From Ignelater luminosus (lineage: Eukaryota; Arthropoda; Insecta; Coleoptera; Elateridae), in NCBI GenBank assembly GCA_011009095.1, contig VTPC01003835.1:30818-94817 (forward strand): 64,000 nt of DNA, in the 5' to 3' direction. Of this stretch, positions 22,501 through 35,700 are shown piece after piece (position 1 is the stretch's first letter; each line of letters opens with the position of its first letter). Position numbers and translations under genes: made by a program. The notes under the pieces were generated by a model. It was not told the DNA's origin. It searched no databases and worked only from the letters and a program-made list of their open reading frames with translations.

Positions 22501-24981
22501 CAGATTGGTCATGTGCATTATGATAAAAGCCGAATTTTATGTATTGAAAAATACTCGTGTTACATAAAATTCTTAATTATAATGACAAAAATTTTAAGAA
22601 GAAAGAACTGGAATCTTATAACTAATAAGTGAACATAACATCTTGAAGATAGATACGAGTTTATTTCTATTTTCTTATTCTGTAATATTTAATTATTACT
22701 TCTTGTCTCTTGCATCTCTTTAGAGAGCTTCTAGAAGTTATAAAGACTTAAGAACAAACCTTCCGAAATAAAAATCTATGGCACTTCTTTCACACATCTA
22801 AGTTTTACTCCTGTTGAAGGTTATCACCACGTTCATTATATTGGCTCCGCCAGATGCTATCGAACTTTATAGAGACGACATTGATTGGTGAATCCGATGA
22901 CCTTAGGCCTACTGCTCTAAAACTAATTCCACACTTAGCAAATTACTTTGTTAATCATGTCGACTTATTTATCACGTTTGTTTATTTTTATGTGATTTAT
23001 TATCGTTAGTTAGATTTTTGAAATTAATTCCATTTAACTTTAAATATAACTCACGCAGATATCCTTAAATCCATATTAGTAGGAAGTTATAAATTGCTTT
23101 TAATCTTGTTCCGGACGTACAAAATATAAATTTTCTTTTACTAACCCACTGTATATAATACATACAGAATGTTATTTCAAAAACAAAAACAGTAAAGACA
23201 GGAACAAAGAGACGTCATAACGAAATATTTTCAAAAAAATTGAATTTCAAACAAGTGACTTTTAAAATATTTCTGCGTAGAATAACCTGTAATGTACTCG
23301 AAAAGTAACGTTAATAAAAAAAAAGAGCTAAATGTCAGAATATTTTTAACGATGAAGTTATATAGGAAACCATCACTTAACATCTTTATAGTTTCAGAAA
23401 CAATAACAAGCTTTCAACTGTTAATAAACAACGAAAACAAAAAAATCTATAAATTTGTTACCTGTAATGTATCAGATTTATCTAGGTAGAATATTAGAAG
23501 TATAAAAAGACAAAAGAAAGAAAGCATCAAAAGATTTTGGTTAATGACCAGAAAACAATTAAAACTAAATAAACAAAACAATTAAGAGCGATGGGATTCA
23601 ACTACGCAAGGAACGATTATCTCCGATTGATATCGTACGTGCATTAACTCAGATATCGCCTGCAGGTGTTTAAACACAAATCGTTCAATTTTTTGTTACT
23701 AAAACAGCAGCTTATTAATTAGATGTCTGTTTGTCTTTCTCATTCTTTTATTATTCAATCTTGACTTTTAAAAAACCGTTACTGCTAATGAGATCCCTGA
23801 GAACCTTGCGAATGCATTAAACAAATTTTTCTAAATGTTATTGCAATATTCTCGGTATGCAATATCTAGACAGATTTCTTAAATTGCAGACACTTTTTTT
23901 AAATAATGATTATTGGGTTAATCATTTCGTTTTATTTGAGAGGAAAGAAAGATATGTAACAAAGATAAAAAGAATCAACATATCTCTCCTCTACAGACTT
24001 GTACAGCCGAATTAGGATGAAACGGAAGTATTTAAACAGGACAAGTTCATGGACAAGTTCGTGAGTAAGATAACAGATGATATGTGTGTATCAAGCACTT
24101 CAGTAAGTGTATTATTTTGAAGGTTCTAAATCTTAAGAATGCTTCACTTTAAACAAGACATACTGATTACTAAACAAACGAATGTAAACTGAGATTAGTT
24201 GGCTTTTGACATTAAAATGGGGTAACAGTAATAACATTCAGTCGCTAAACCATCCTGGAAGATTAAGTATGTATAAAATTTCCCAGAATCATTTTGTGTG
24301 ACGCTACGAGATCATCACAAAAAAAAGAACATCAAATTGTATTGTAGAAATATCTACTTGATATGCATGTTTTGCTGTACGAATCATTCAAATCCTTTCT
24401 TTGACTACAATAACATTATTTCAATTCAGCGAGTGGTTTTGTAACAAGAATTTCAATGGATTCAAATCACTTGCCAACAGAGACAAAATCTTGTTTAATC
24501 TTTCATTGAGATTCTGAAATGTTTAAAAAACAAATTGTTTCTTCTTTAAATAGAAATGGAACTCAAGTTACATTAAAGAGTCAAGAACACGCCGCACCGG
24601 TCTAACATAATTGGTAACCTTTGGTGGGCAAGCACAAAAACAATCAAGTTATAGAATCTTAATCTTATATCAGTATAATATGGAATAATACCAATAACAA
24701 TAGACAAAACAAACTTACTTGAATAGAGTATCTTTATAAAGAAAGACGGAAAAAAGAAGCTAAATCATACGAACAGATAAAAATTTCCAAAGTTAAAAGT
24801 ACACTCACTGAATGTACTACAGCTAATCTGCAAAGATATTATTTGTGGCAACAAGACTGTGATACAGCCTATGGTTAGCTAAACTCGAACTATCCAAAAT
24901 CCAAACACATATTGCTGTTCACAATCTTTTTACATCAAGGTAGGCTGTGATATATTCGTTTATGTTAAGGTTGACTATACA
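22501..24981. other. AT-rich non-coding stretch
   Basis: No frame above 66 codons looks coding. I see no transposon ends, RNA genes or splice-bounded exons. Confidence 0.45.
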
Positions 24982-25164
24982 AGGCGCATAGAAAATGGCA
25001 TTGGTTGGAGATAGTACATTGAAGTCGCCTGTACTGGAAACGGACGAATCGATATTAAAAACGAAGTGAGCGCATAGCAAGCGCTTGCTTATGCCGCTTA
25101 TTTCGCTTCTATCTCACTTCCACTACAGGTATTCTCTCCAATCACTACAATTCCCTATGCGCCT
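24982..25164. repeat. palindromic MITE-like element, ~183 bp
   Basis: The ends AGGCGCATAG (24982) and CTATGCGCCT (25164) are inverted. The resemblance continues inward through TTGGTTGGAGA / TCTCTCCAATCA and CCTGTACTGGAA / TTCCACTACAGG. It passes GAAGTGAG / CTCACTTC and closes on the perfect 14-bp palindrome AGCAAGCGCTTGCT at 25076-25089. No coding capacity. A convincing target-site duplication was not found, so the superfamily is unknown. Confidence 0.6.
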
Positions 25165-25385
25165 AGTCGACTTGCACTTCCCTGTATAATTTCGGTACAA
25201 AAATATAAATCTTGTTGCCAGAATTTGTATAATTATTGCTCTATCGCTTAACGAAGAAGAGTGTGATGATCTTAAGACTTAGCATTCTCATCACTGATTA
25301 ACTTTAATCAAAGATTTATTTCTATAGATACAAGTCTTGTCGTAATTACATCAATGGAAATAAGCCTCTGATTAGTTAAAGTTAA

Positions 25386-25830
25386 TCAAGGATAGAAATA
25401 CCGGGCCGGTAGATGTTCTGGAAAAACTTCCTTTTCTTGACTAGGATGGATTGTGTTGATTGTTGATCGAGAATGTCGAGTCGGAGGAGAGGCTGCTGAA
25501 TACTGAAGCGGTGTAGCAGCGATCGATAATGCGGTGGCGGCGCGCGACGTGTTTCGCGGATTCTCAGAGGCAGCACGGTTAGCGTTACGTCCGGAGCTTA
25601 GCCTGGGAGGCAGAACTGCAACCACCGATACTGCGTGCAAAAGTGGGCTTGGAACGTAAAGTTGGGGGCTGGAAGTTAAAGTGATTGCAGGGTATTGTCC
25701 TGTGGTGGCTGTACTAGTTCTTCTTCTTCTTTTTCTTCGTCTTAGACTTTGATTGTGGTGGTTGACGGTGGTTTCAGTCACTTCACTGCGGACGCATGTA
25801 GTGAGAGCAAAGGAATCTTATTGTGGGACG
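25386..25830. promoter_or_regulatory. GC-rich stretch, possible promoter region
   Basis: This 0.4-kb block has much higher GC than its flanks and many CpG (for example GCGGCGCGCGACG near 25535). A 131-codon minus-strand frame (25386-25781) is open but has no ATG; it would need an upstream exon, and a CCGCAG acceptor-like sequence does precede it. Because a TATA box and a candidate plus-strand start follow at once, I read it mainly as promoter DNA. A minus-strand exon remains possible. Confidence 0.3.
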
Positions 25831-25847
25831 TAGTGGAGGTGGTCAGC

Positions 25848-25855
25848 TATAAATA
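25848..25855 (+). promoter_or_regulatory. TATA box candidate
   Basis: The consensus TATAAATA lies at the end of the GC-rich stretch and about 93 bases before the ATG at 25948. Transcription would be expected to start about 30 bases downstream, near 25880. Confidence 0.35.
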
Positions 25856-25947
25856 AAAAAAAAACTCGAGAAAGAAATTCTTGGCGTTATTGAGGAAGAT
25901 CGTCGGGGGTGTTTTAATTTGCGTTTCAGCTTGATACTTGGAGAAGG

Positions 25948-26067
25948 ATGTCGTATTCTGAGGATTTCTTTATTGTGGTCCACCGCCCTGCTGACGTACA
26001 GTCTCTTAAGCTTTCCAGGTGCGTGTCTACAGACTCTACAGACGGCCTTTTTTCTGTCGGTGTCTAA
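25948..26067 (+). CDS. candidate first coding exon, unknown protein
   Basis: The ATG at 25948 opens MSYSEDFFIVVHRPADV and continues to a GTGCGT donor at 26019 (sequence TTTCCAG before it). Without splicing, the frame ends at 26065-26067 after 39 codons. A TATA box lies upstream at an ordinary distance, and a TTTCAG acceptor at 25924-25929 gives another way to begin the exon. The peptide has no recognised family. The exon at 27557 is not phase-compatible with direct splicing to it, so at least one more exon would be needed. The call rests on the conjunction of signals only. Confidence 0.25.
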   Translation: MSYSEDFFIVVHRPADVQSLKLSRCVSTDSTDGLFSVGV

Positions 26068-26069
26068 TT

Positions 26070-27556
26070 CTATATTCTACCTACTATAGGGCAAAGGTTT
26101 TATGCAAGTGTAGGAGCAAAAGGCATTCTTCAGGAATAACTATTTTTGCAACTTTTCAGGTTTTATTTTGCACTTTACAAATTCTGTCAGTTATTTAATT
26201 GGCCAACATTGCTTTTTGGTGCAACAAATTATATTTCTTTAGCATTTCCAACTTTGTTATGGGCATCGTATACAACGTATTCTTGATTTAAAAGTGAGAA
26301 GTGCCAGTAGTTGAATGCAATAGGCCTCAAGTTACTAAATCTGATAAAAGTAGTAAGGCTATAAGTGTTCTTGCCTATCTTAGAAACTACAAACGATACT
26401 CATATTAGCTATACTGATTTTAGTCCAAAAGATACCTTTTTAACGCGATGCGTCGTTATCGAGTAAAATTAAATTACATTAAAGTCTTCTAAAGTAGTTT
26501 AAAATTTATTGTTTCTGAATTTTGTTAAGAATTCGAGATTTATATAAAATAATCATTACGTAAAAACTGGAAAGCACAAAATTTACAGCAACTGTTGCAT
26601 ATTAAAAAAAACAGTTGGATGCCTATTAGAAACACTACAATCGTATCAACTCCTAGGTTATGAAAATTTTCAACAAAAAATGTGTGTTCTTGGGTTCTAA
26701 TAAGTAATAATAATAACAACATTCCGGATGCAAATATTTCTATATTTCCTTTAGAGATAAAAGAAGCTGAGACCAAGTTCTGTTACTCAATTTATGAAAT
26801 AATTATGCAGATAACCGTCTGCGTTTTAAGTGGGAAACGAGCAGAATTGTTTTAGGTGGTTAATAATAAGAAACCACAACCGGATTTATTTATTTTTTCA
26901 TGTACTCAAGAAATTTTAAAACGTTTACATATACTTTTTTTATTTTTTGATTAATTATCTCAGGTACGAAACGTGCATACAAATAGGCACAAGTAAGCTA
27001 TACCGGCTCATCTAGAATACAATAGAAGTAGATAGTAAATGCCTATAATCAAAGTTGAATGCATCATCAACAGCATTCCTTATGGATAAAACAAAAAACT
27101 ATCTGAAAAACAATTAATATTACAAAATGTTTTTAACGCCAACACAAATAGTAAATAAAAAAAGAAGAAAGACAAGGATTTATTAGCAGTTACAGTTTTT
27201 ATTTTTTAATTAGTGAATAAAAAGTTTTATAGAAAAATCTTATTAATTATTATTGTCCTCAAAGATTTATTTGAATTCCATGTTTTTTAATAGTTAATAG
27301 AGTTGATTAGATAACTCAAATAATAATTGATACTGACTGTGAGTGAGCATTCGATATCATCTTGAAAAACTTATTACGCGATTAACATACTATAAGATTA
27401 TAACATTCGTATAAACAAAAAACATCAAACAAAAGATATTTACTGTATATTTAAAATATGTAAAATATGAACGATCAATAAAACGTTCTTCTCTTGTTCC
27501 TCTCTATATGAGATTCGTAAGAAAAACTGTCACGCTTTTTTCTTTATTTCTTCCAG
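26070..27556. other. AT-rich stretch, no gene recognised
   Basis: Possibly intronic, if the flanking candidate exons belong to one gene. A 78-codon minus-strand frame at 26540-26776 is hydrophobic but has no supporting context. Confidence 0.35.
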
Positions 27557-27631
27557 GTCTTCAGCATCTACCCAACTTGTTCTTTACATTTCGGATCGCT
27601 CTTCTTGAACAAAAATCACCAGAAAAAGAAG
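27557..27631 (+). CDS. candidate internal exon (75 nt), unknown protein
   Basis: A long pyrimidine tract ends in TTTCTTCCAG, and 75 bases later stands a GTAGGT donor. One frame is open throughout, phase 1 at both ends, reading LQHLPNLFFTFRIALLEQK then SPEKE. Length divisible by three and strong splice sites are what a genuine small exon looks like. I do not recognise the peptide and no partner exons are proven. Confidence 0.3.
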
Positions 27632-27639
27632 GTAGGTTT

Positions 27640-29510
27640 CTCTTCCGCTCAAGCAAAAGATTTCAAAATTCTTTATGAGGAGCTTCTCACAATGTTTCTT
27701 TTTTAAAATTGAAATATTATTTTTGTATATTTTTCTTCCAAACATTTTAGTTCAGTATAGAAATATGATCGACTCATCCCACTTTCGATGCTCGTGATGC
27801 ATGGATTATTTATCCCTGCTTATGGTGGAGACGTCAATAAAATTACTAAGTACTGGAAAGAACTGAATTTCTCGAAAAGAAAAAAGAACCCAAAAGATAT
27901 TAAGTCTGTCCAATTGGTAAAGAACTACACTGGCTAAAATAACTGAATACATTGAACCGCACATTTTAAAATTCAAGCAATATTCCCTGGCTTTTTAAAC
28001 CAAAGCGACGTTACGTGCCAAACAACGCGATTTTGCCCACGCACTAAGGTTTAGCAAATGCAAAATAACCGCTATCTATGGAGCCTATAAAAATTAAAAA
28101 ATCCGTTTTCAGTTTTTTTCTTGGTACAAAAAATAGGTAACTAGAAATCAAAATCTATTTTTATTTTTAATTTAATACAGGTAAGAGCAAAGCGGAAAAC
28201 TGGCCGTTTGTCGCCCGTTAAAAAATAAAAAGAACCTCTAGAAACGGCCCTGGGTATTAATCAAAACTTTTTCTGAAATGACCAATATAATGAATTCTAA
28301 TTTTTCTATTGAGTAATTTTACTGCAAATCAATTGAATTTTTAATTATAATTATAACATCGATCAATAGCAAACTATAAAACACAATATTTTATGATAAT
28401 ATATTATTAGTGCAAAGCAATAATCTGTCAAAACACTCAAATTGTAACAATACAAAGTGGATTTTAATTTACAACAAGCTTATCTTTGCGCATTAATTGC
28501 CAATTCCTACGTAAGGTACGTAAACGAAAACAAAACAAAACAATAAAGTAGAAACATTGAAATTTAATCAGTTTTTTAAAAATACTCCTCAATGGAGAAA
28601 TTGCAGTTTCTACAATATTATTAATAATGTTAACCAAATTAACAAATCCGGCCCTGACAGTGAACTTTCAAACATTTTTAATACAGAGAGATTGTAGGTT
28701 TTGCAGCATTCTCTGTCGAGGTCACATTAAAATCGTAAGCGCAAACCAAACTCTTTTTTCATATTATGAAGCACACATTATAATATATGTGACTGATTAA
28801 ATTTTGTGTAAAAGTGGTATAGAAATAAATGTATCTACATTGCAAATATATAAAACTTTCTAAATAGTATCTGCTTAATATGTTCCGTATGCTAATTTGC
28901 AAATTTTATAAATTATAGTAGGCTAGAATATTTAAACAAAACATTAATTTAGAAAAAATGCCCACGTACCTGTATATTACCCATAGTCTGAAAGGCGGTA
29001 AAAACGAACATAAAACCGAATCCCAAAAGGATTACATTTATGAAGTTTTTGTCGACTGCCATTTTTTACGTAAATAAAAAATATAATTTAAGAGAAAAAA
29101 ATCTAAAACACGTTCACTTTACCGTTTTCTCAGGTGCTATAACACACCTTCTTATGTTTTACGAATGACTGATTTAAAATAAAAACAGCGCTCGGTTTTA
29201 TACTTTCAATTTTTGATCGTGCCGACGCCAAGCGGAGAACGTGTGAAATAAAAGTGATAAGAAATTGATAATTGGTTTCAATTCTGTATAAGTTTTAGTT
29301 TGTATGACAAATGAACATTATGAATGATAATTTGACACCCAGGTTGATTGCAGTTTGGGAGTGGGATTTGATCGTGTTTAGTATCCAGTGTAGTTTTTTA
29401 TAGTTTTATTTTTCGAATTTTTAAAACGTGAATTTTATTATAAACGACTGAATTAGTAGTGCATAGTTAAAACAAAAGTATTTTTTAAATCGAACTAGTG
29501 TTTAATTAAA
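27640..29510. other. non-coding stretch upstream of the RhoGAP gene
   Basis: AT-rich with no open frame of note. The last few hundred bases before 29511 presumably contain the promoter and 5' leader of the RhoGAP gene, but no clear TATA or initiator could be chosen. Confidence 0.4.
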
Positions 29511-29570
29511 ATGGAAAGTGAGAGCTTGCCCTCTCTGTCTATCTTGAATGATCTCATCGTTAAAAAGTGA
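29511..29570 (+). CDS. 19-codon upstream open frame
   Basis: ATG in strong context (AAAATGG) opens MESESLPSLSILNDLIVKK and stops at 29568-29570, 169 bases before the RhoGAP start. If the leader is unspliced, ribosomes would meet this frame first, so it could lower translation of the main protein. It may also lie outside the transcript. Confidence 0.25.
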   Translation: MESESLPSLSILNDLIVKK

Positions 29571-29732
29571 CAGTTGACAAATTATTATCAAAAAATTAAT
29601 ATTGCTCCGGAGGTGATAATTATCAATAAACGCATTATACTTTCATACATTTTATAATCATGAATTAAACTAAACCACTTCGATGCTAAGCGTCGTAAAG
29701 ATTTCTTCGATTGAAAGTGAGGTTAATGTTTT

Positions 29733-29777
29733 ATGAAGTATGAAGAAACAATTTTTTCGTGTCAAGCAGCTTGCTGA
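29733..29777 (+). promoter_or_regulatory. overlapping upstream ATG at the RhoGAP start
   Basis: An ATG seven bases before the true start opens a 14-codon frame in another phase and ends at TGA 29775-29777, inside exon 1. Its context is weak (T at -3), so most ribosomes should pass it by leaky scanning. It could modestly dampen translation. Confidence 0.35.
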
Positions 29778-32700
29778 TCAAACATTTCTAAAGTAAGTAG
29801 AAAAAAGCTTTTGTAAACAACTTAAAGCTGATAATGTTATCAAACCTACCTGATTAATAGAAATTTATAGGATATTTTTAAGTTCAAGGAAAATTTTTGT
29901 CGACCAACCATTTTTATCATGTATTCTTACTCATATTTACTGTTTTTTTGATAATACTTTTCTACTCCACCCTGATTGATATTTTTCCATATTTACAGAA
30001 AGATCATATGATTGTCAAGTCACTCATATGTCATTATGATTGATAAACATCTAATATTTTGTGATAAACAGAAGAATTTAAAACATCCTGTCTCTATTAG
30101 TGCACCACATTTATTGGCACTTACTTTATTACAAGAAGCAATTTTTCAGTATATTTTAATAACTTAATGGGTATCAGTATTGTCAATGAACGTTTATCAT
30201 CATCATATTAAGCTTTCGTGTGTGACCTTAGAATATTAACACACCATCCAGATATGTTACAGACAAGTATCTCTGCTACAAGCAGATGATAAGAAATTAG
30301 TCTTAATGCAAAATATTAAATTATGTTTATGGTTTATAAGATGCATGCGGTAGAGTTTTTACACTTGCGATATATAAGATATTATTATTCATTTATTTTT
30401 AGAGCTGACAAAAGTGATGTACTAAACCACAAAGAATTACAAATTGCTGATCACAAAGTAGAGTACTTACGTAGTACTCTAAATAATATAAGTAAACGTC
30501 TTCCATCCAATCAAGGTTCGGAAGGCAATGTTGATAAACGTATGGTGAGTTTAATTTAGTTTGAAACAACAAAATATGAATTTAACACTTTATTGACATA
30601 TTTAGAAAAAATTTACCGAATATCAACTAGGACAAACATTACAAGAGCAAAGTCAACGAAATGTGGACAGCGAATGTAAATTATTGCAGTCTATACTTAG
30701 GGAATGTGCACATGTTGAACTGGAACTTGCCAAAGAACAAGCAGATCATGAGGTGAAGGTGGAACAGATGGTCAGCGCACCCTTACAGAATGTCATTGAA
30801 AATGACTTGCCTAATATTCTTAAGCACAAACGTAACCTTAATAAATACATCTTAGATAAGGATTCGGCTAGCAATAGATACCATGTAAGTAATTTTTGTT
30901 GTTATTTGTGTCATTGTTTAATTGACCTGAACAAACTTGAATTCCTTGATGTTTATATAGTATACAAGTAAAAATTAAATTTGTAGTAACAATTTGAAAT
31001 TTTTTTAAGGAATATGTTTGGAATTTGATGATATTTGCATTTTATTGTCAAATTATTGTGATGGTTGCCTGTAAACTAGTAACCTAGGCAACCTATTTGT
31101 CAAAGTGACAATAATAATTTTGAAGGTTAATTTACTGTCATCTATGAGTTTAATTTTTATATAAAACAAAAGAATTCTAATAATTCAGTTGTCACTGATT
31201 TAAATTGGAAAAATTTTAAATAATGATTGCCATGAATGCAGTTTAATTAAAATTAATAATTTGTGGTTTATAGCAAAATTCTATGAAATAAGAGTTCAAA
31301 AAAGATAAAATTTAAAACTATTGTTGAAAAAACTACATAATTGATCTTAGGCTATTATTATTACTAATGTTTATTATGATATTTTGCTATCAGTGGATAA
31401 ACCACAAAATGATTAATTACAAGCATATAAATAAAGCTTTATATACAGCTAGCAGCAAAAAACAGAGTTCTTCCTTCTAATAATATGTTCATGTTGATAA
31501 AGATTTATGAATTAGATAAAGGGTCTTCCTGTTATAAATCAATTATTATTAAAGTTTATAGAATTGCAATATTAAAACTTAAAATATTCTACATAAAGTC
31601 TAAAACAACCATAAACATATTTATGCAGTTAATAATTAACATGTTCTGTGCTTAAAGAAAAAATGATGTTTGATTAAGTTTTTTTTAATTATTTTTGCAA
31701 AATGTAAATATTGTCTTTGACATTTTACAAAGATCATTTTTTGCACAATTATGTAACAGTTGCTAACTAACAATCAAGAACTATCATTGTGAATGACATC
31801 ATAATAGTATGTATTCATTTAAAATATGCGTAACACAAGTGCTCATATCGAACAGGAAACTAAATATTATAACATCATTGTTGAATGAGATTGTGACTGT
31901 CAAATATTCAAGACTCCCGTGCTAGTGCTTTATTTATCTATCCATTACTATTATTTTAGGTGCATTCATTTAAATTAAATAATTACAAAGTGAATCTTAT
32001 TAAATTCTATTTTAGTTAACCTTTTTTGACATTCTTTAGTATTTTGTATATTGTTGTCTCATCTTTTTTAATTCAATTTTTAGAGCCTAATTTTGGCTTA
32101 AAGTGTGTGCTCCTAGTACTAATAAAGAATTTGTGGCTGTTTTTCTCTTTAATTTCAATTTCAAATTGCTTATTTCAAAAAATTGAGAATTTACACTGAT
32201 GATGTTAAAAATATCATTGTCTATTTCCCACAGAAGATTTCAACCAATAAAAAGGCTTGGATATTTGAATTTTAATTTTGTAGCTAGAATTATACTACTG
32301 CAAATTATTGATGATTTTGCTAACAGCAACTGGTCTTTAATGATTTTTTTGTTTCTTGAGATTTATTTTGTTTGGAAGTATTTTGTTGCAAATTTTCTTT
32401 GGGAAATAGCCTGACCAAATATCCCTAGTGCATGCCAAATTACATGTGATTTGAATTTTTATCGCATTTATGTTTGGTTGCACAAAGTAGAATTAGTTGA
32501 ATGTAGATTTAAAATTATCCAATTAAATATCCAACCAGATTGGCTAGTCCTGTGATTAACTTGATCATTTGTTTAACTCAGCTTTGTGCAACTAGGCCTT
32601 AATGTAACATTCAATCATGTCATGCCTTTATGGGGTTTTTGGAATTTTTTTTCGTTGAATTTTAATAAACAAAACATTTTTAGACAGCTCAGAATGTCTA

Positions 32701-35700
32701 GTTTCCGTTCCAAGTAGTTTTACATGAGTTCCAGATCTTCCCGATTTCTTAGAATTTTTTTCACTTTTGAGGCAAATTTTTGGGAGTCCAATATGTCACC
32801 ATATCAAATTACGTCATCATAAAAAGATCCGATCTTTTGGTTACACTCTCATTAATCACTTGAACAAGACATGTTCCAGTGGTATTATCTTTACCCAAGT
32901 CCATTAAGTTTTAACGAAAAATTTTACCTCATCCCAAAATGTCCGAAACGTCAAACAATCCTACACTTAATAAGGCGAATCCTGTAAGCCCCAACAGCTG
33001 ACAGCCTATTTAAAAGCCATTGTTTTTACATTTACTTGTCTAGAACACTTTTGGAATGCGAATGCAGCATACACTATATAGGGTTGCTAAAAAGTATGGA
33101 AGCTGCCCCTGCAAAAACAGTAAGAGATAGACAAATGAAATGTGGAGAGCTTAAAGTAGGTACTTTTTGCCATATTTTACGAAGGGAATTAAATAGAAAT
33201 CTTCAATTGTTTTTTTTTGGACGGCCGCCATCTTGAATTTCTTTAAATGGATCACCCTGTATATGACCCCATGTTTCGATGGGGATTTCTAAGGCGAATT
33301 CAATAATATAAGGGTTGCTATACTTGTCTTGAAAGGTTTTGGAGATACGATGTATCTGGAATAATCAATAAAAACAAATATTTATCATTGAAAATGGTTT
33401 TATTGTTTTTCAAAATATTCTCCGCGGTGATCGATAAACTTTTGCATACGTGTAAACCAATCTTTATAGCACTTTTCCCAGTCCGATTGAGGTATCTCCA
33501 AAAAAATTTATTTTGATTGCATCAATTGCTTCTTCTGGCTTCGAAATCGTTGACCACGTAGTTTATTCTTCATGAAAGGGAACAAAAAGAAATCATTGGG
33601 TGCCAAATCAGGACTGTATGGCAGATAAGCCATCAATTCGATGTTTTGAGCGGTCAAATATTGATATATTTGGACCGATGTGTGAGAGCTCGCATTGTCA
33701 TGGTGAATGATGATCCTGCACCGCTGATTGTTTTTTCTTATTTTTCCAAAGACTTCTGCCAAACAAATGGTTGTGTACCATTCAGAATTGATCGTTCTAC
33801 AATCCTCCAGTGGCACTGTAACCACATGTCCATTTATCCCAAAAAAAAACAGGCGACCGTTTGCTTCAAAGTGCTTCTTGCATGAACAACTTTTATTGGG
33901 TTTGGCTCATCTTGGAAGACCCATACAGTTGGGCTGATACGCATAGATCCAAGATTCGTCACCTGTGTAGATGTTATACACGGCTTTTGACGCACCACGA
34001 TTGCATTTTTTTGAGTATTCCTTTGCACCAATCGATACGAGGGTTTTTTTTGAGCGATTGTCAAATTATGCGGAATCCAACGCAAACAAATCTTTTTTAC
34101 GACCAAATGTTCGTGTAAAATCTTGTGTATTCTTGTCATACTAATGCCCAGGGATGCCTCAACCTTACGGTATGTCGCATAACGATCTTGCATTATCAGT
34201 TGGCACATAGTATTGATGTTTTCTGGCACAACCACTGATTTTGGACAATCTTTTTTAATTCGTTTGTGAGCGAACGACGGCCACGATTGAATTCACTAAA
34301 TCAGTGATATGTAGTGGTTTTAGATGGTGCTTCATTGCTAAAAGTCGAAGTGAGTTGATCAATGCACTGTTGCTGAGATAATCCACGTCGAAAGTCGTAG
34401 TAAATCATCGCTCGAAAATTTTTTGACTGAGATGAAATTTTCAAGTCACTGTAAACAACACAAGTACGTTACGTATATGTTAAAAATGGCAAAGTTTATG
34501 ATGGAAGCAACGCCAGTGCTGCCAATTCTAGATACATAAATAGCATTATTATTATGTATAACAAGACATGTTTGTCATGTACGAATAAGATGAAGGGGGT
34601 GGGCTACAAAGATGAATGCATCCAAGGTCTAATATGCTTTGTGCTCAGTATACTTACATGCAAATTTTGAAAATGAGCTCCGTTTACATCAACAGATTCG
34701 AAGCAGTGTTTTTATGCACTCATCCAAAAGAACCTAAAATGTCTTTTATTGCTGCTGCAAACAGTTCGATTTGTAAAATATTGGATTCAACGATATAAAG
34801 ACACTAAAATGGTTGATGACTTATCAAACCGTGGCTTAAAGATGGGAACCACATGCTAGGAGGATAACATGATTATCAGGCTGTTTAAGAATAAATCACA
34901 CATATCATTGCATCAAGGACTTGAGAAAATTAGCAAAAAAGAATATTTGTATAAGTCTTATGACTTTAAGAAGCTGTTTATGCGAAAATAATGTTATATG
35001 CAGAAGTACAACAATGAAACCATTATTTTCATAGAAATACATTCAAAAATGATTAACGTGAGCCCAACAAAATAAAGAGAGATTGGAGCGATGTGGTGTT
35101 TTCTGATGAAGCCGGTTTTTGTGAGCGGGTTACTAGGAAGAAAGCGTGAATAAAGCATAGACAAGATTTGGTAGTACGGACTGTTAAACATCCTGTAAAA
35201 GTTCATGTGTGGGGGGGGGGGTGTTTCAATACATGAGGTTTGAGCACTATATTGGTTTTCAGAAGTTTTAAATGCATCCTGGATGGTGAAAATATATCAG
35301 AAAGGGTTATTATTAACATCAACAAGGAAGTGGTTTGGTAACGACAACAATGTATGGGTGCTGCAAGAAAACAATGATCTCAAGCATCGAAGTTGTTTGT
35401 GCATCTCATGGAAAATGGATCAGGGCATCCATCACAATCCCCGGATGTAAATCCTATTGAGAATGTATGGGGATTTATGAAGATCAGACTTCAAGAAAAA
35501 CCTGTCACCAATACGCAACAGCTCAGTCGCCATATATAACAAATATGCCGGTCGAAGTCGCATATAATATGTAGGTTAATAAATAATCAAAATTTATTAC
35601 TGTCAGCACCTATACCGAATTGCTTATCGTACTGGTTTCGGATTGCTCTGTCAGTCACTGAAGCGGAGCAATCCAAAACCAATCCAACAAGCAATGCGGT

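Noticed and set aside
25386..25781. 131-codon minus-strand frame in the GC-rich block
   Set aside because: It has no ATG and no recognised domain; GC-rich DNA has fewer stops by chance. An exon cannot be wholly excluded.
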